Shown here piece after piece: positions 5,042 through 5,621 of a DNA stretch of 5,621 nt; position 1 is the stretch's first letter, and the number at the start of each line of letters is the position of its first letter. The position numbers were made by a program, and so were the translations under genes. The stretch is from contig CANCOG010000352.1 in NCBI GenBank assembly GCA_947379685.1, positions 1 to 5,621 of the forward strand, read 5' to 3'. Origin of the DNA: Flavipsychrobacter stenotrophus (GTDB lineage Bacteria; Bacteroidota; Bacteroidia; Chitinophagales; Chitinophagaceae). The notes beneath the pieces are model-generated. The model did no database searches and had not been told where the DNA came from. It saw only the letters and a program-made list of their open reading frames with translations.

Positions 5042-5061
5042 AGGTGGCAGAAAAGGTGGCA
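5042..5061. repeat. paired AGGTGGCA direct repeat downstream of the tRNA
   Basis: AGGTGGCA occurs at 5042-5049 and 5054-5061, exactly 12 nt apart, directly after the tRNA terminator. A protein-binding pair (for example for an integrase using the tRNA 3' end as target) is possible. No integrase gene and no second copy of the tRNA end are present in the window, so this remains a guess. Confidence 0.4.
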
Positions 5062-5170
5062 TTTTTTGAAATTTATTTTTTATAATGCAATGAACACGTG
5101 AAAAACGTGATTGCTATTCTCCACAAATGTTGCACATTACCTTCACTACCACCTACTTATAGCGTTTGTT

Positions 5171-5621
5171 CTAATGCTGATTTCCACTGCCATTAACTTG
5201 ATAACAGCCTATGTCATTGCCTGGCGGCGTGATTTCCGTAGCCCCGAATATAGGGTCAACGGGGACAACTGACAAGGGGCTGAAAGCACGATATCCTTTT
5301 CCTATTGCAGGGGAAGACGATTGCAGTCGGAAATTAAAACCTGTGGCATAGGCGATGTTCATGACACCATCTGTTGCAGGTAATGAAAAATTGACGAACA
5401 TGGGGTTGTTTGCGCTCACAAGCTGCGGTGCGTTATAAGATTGCCCAGGAACATAAGAAGCCGGAAGAAATGAAGCTGGAAACGGAATATCTGTAGGCTG
5501 TGGTATCGTGATATAGGTCTGTGGATAGAACTGGTTAACGATACCCACTGAATCGCCATAGTTAAAAGCATAACCGTAACGGATATGGGCGGTATCAGCA
5601 AGCGGATTGTTCACTATCCTT
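5171..5621 (-). CDS. C-terminal part of a probable secreted parallel beta-helix protein (5' end outside window)
   Basis: This is a - strand reading frame open from the window edge to a TAG stop (5171-5173), about 149 residues. A GTG at 5612-5614 could be read as a start, but the frame continues past it without a stop, no signal peptide follows, and the fragment looks like the tail of a larger protein. The sequence is rich in N, P, S, T and aromatic residues. It ends with LQSSSPAIGKG about 45 residues from the end and then NDIGCYQ close to the terminus. The pair SPAI-x-x-G ... DIGxYQ is the usual closing signature of right-handed parallel beta-helix surface proteins (pectate-lyase-like and related polysaccharide-associated families). 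No type IX secretion C-terminal domain follows, so any surface anchoring would depend on the unseen N-terminus, perhaps as a lipoprotein. Substrate and activity cannot be inferred. Confidence 0.65.
   Translation of the reverse strand, partial: RIVNNPLADTAHIRYGYAFNYGDSVGIVNQFYPQTYITIPQPTDIPFPASFLPASYVPGQSYNAPQLVSANNPMFVNFSLPATDGVMNIAYATGFNFRLQSSSPAIGKGYRAFSPLSVVPVDPIFGATEITPPGNDIGCYQVNGSGNQH

Noticed and set aside
4782..5096. An 11-bp exact repeat TGCAATGAACA at 4782-4792 and 5086-5096 flanking the tRNA gene, which could look like attachment-site duplications.
   Set aside because: By simple 4-letter expectation, a few 11-bp repeats should occur by chance in 5.6 kb, and neither copy overlaps the tRNA 3' end as true attachment sites do.
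5095..5109. CACGT-GAAAA-ACGTG small inverted repeat downstream of the beta-helix gene, considered as its terminator.
   Set aside because: The stem is only 5 bp and no T-run follows on the - strand.
5612..5614. GTG as the start codon of the right-edge gene.
   Set aside because: The frame is open through the window edge, no signal peptide follows, and the visible part resembles only the end of a beta-helix protein.
1..5621. A novel multi-gene system (defence, mobile or biosynthetic) across the window.
   Set aside because: The genes belong to familiar, functionally unrelated families, point in different directions and have separate promoters or terminators. Nothing ties them into one system.

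Overview
The window looks like chromosomal DNA of a Bacteroidota bacterium, most likely in or near the Chitinophagales. The evidence is: promoter boxes that fit the Bacteroidota pattern TTTG / TAnnTTTG rather than sigma70 boxes, mostly absent Shine-Dalgarno sequences, a BatA-type double-membrane-segment protein starting MSFLYP, a tRNA gene without an encoded CCA end, and intergenic repeats built on CGCAAAG and CGCAGAG words of a kind I recall from this phylum. The genus cannot be fixed from the sequence alone.

Layout from left to right. Positions 1-929 hold the end of a 3-oxoacid CoA-transferase subunit A gene and the complete subunit B gene, on the + strand. A repeat-bearing 132-nt gap separates them, and a strong intrinsic terminator closes the unit (949-986). 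Next, on the + strand, is a 676-residue membrane-anchored VWA protein with a BatA-type N-terminus (1193-3223). Its GTG start sits directly behind a TATATTTG box, which suggests leaderless mRNA. A 396-nt gene-free region (3224-3619) follows, with degenerate repeats and several inverted repeats. It lies between the convergent VWA gene and a - strand membrane fatty-acid desaturase (3620-4732). Divergent from the desaturase is a single tRNA-Asp(GTC) gene (4914-4987) with a good consensus promoter, A-tracts upstream, a hairpin plus T-run in its leader, and a perfect 14-bp terminator. At the right edge, on the - strand, is the 3' end of what looks like a secreted parallel beta-helix protein.

How the genes work together. 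Only the two CoA-transferase subunits clearly form one functional unit: a heteromeric enzyme that moves CoA between succinate and acetoacetate, in ketone-body, acetoacetate or butyrate-type metabolism. The desaturase acts on membrane lipid acyl chains, the VWA protein sits in the inner membrane with an unknown task, and the tRNA is housekeeping. I see no mobile element, CRISPR array, toxin-antitoxin pair or defence locus. The most interesting signals are non-coding: the tight promoter/start arrangement of the VWA gene, the periodic repeat tracts, the structured 3' region after the VWA gene, and the terminator-like hairpin between the tRNA promoter and the tRNA.
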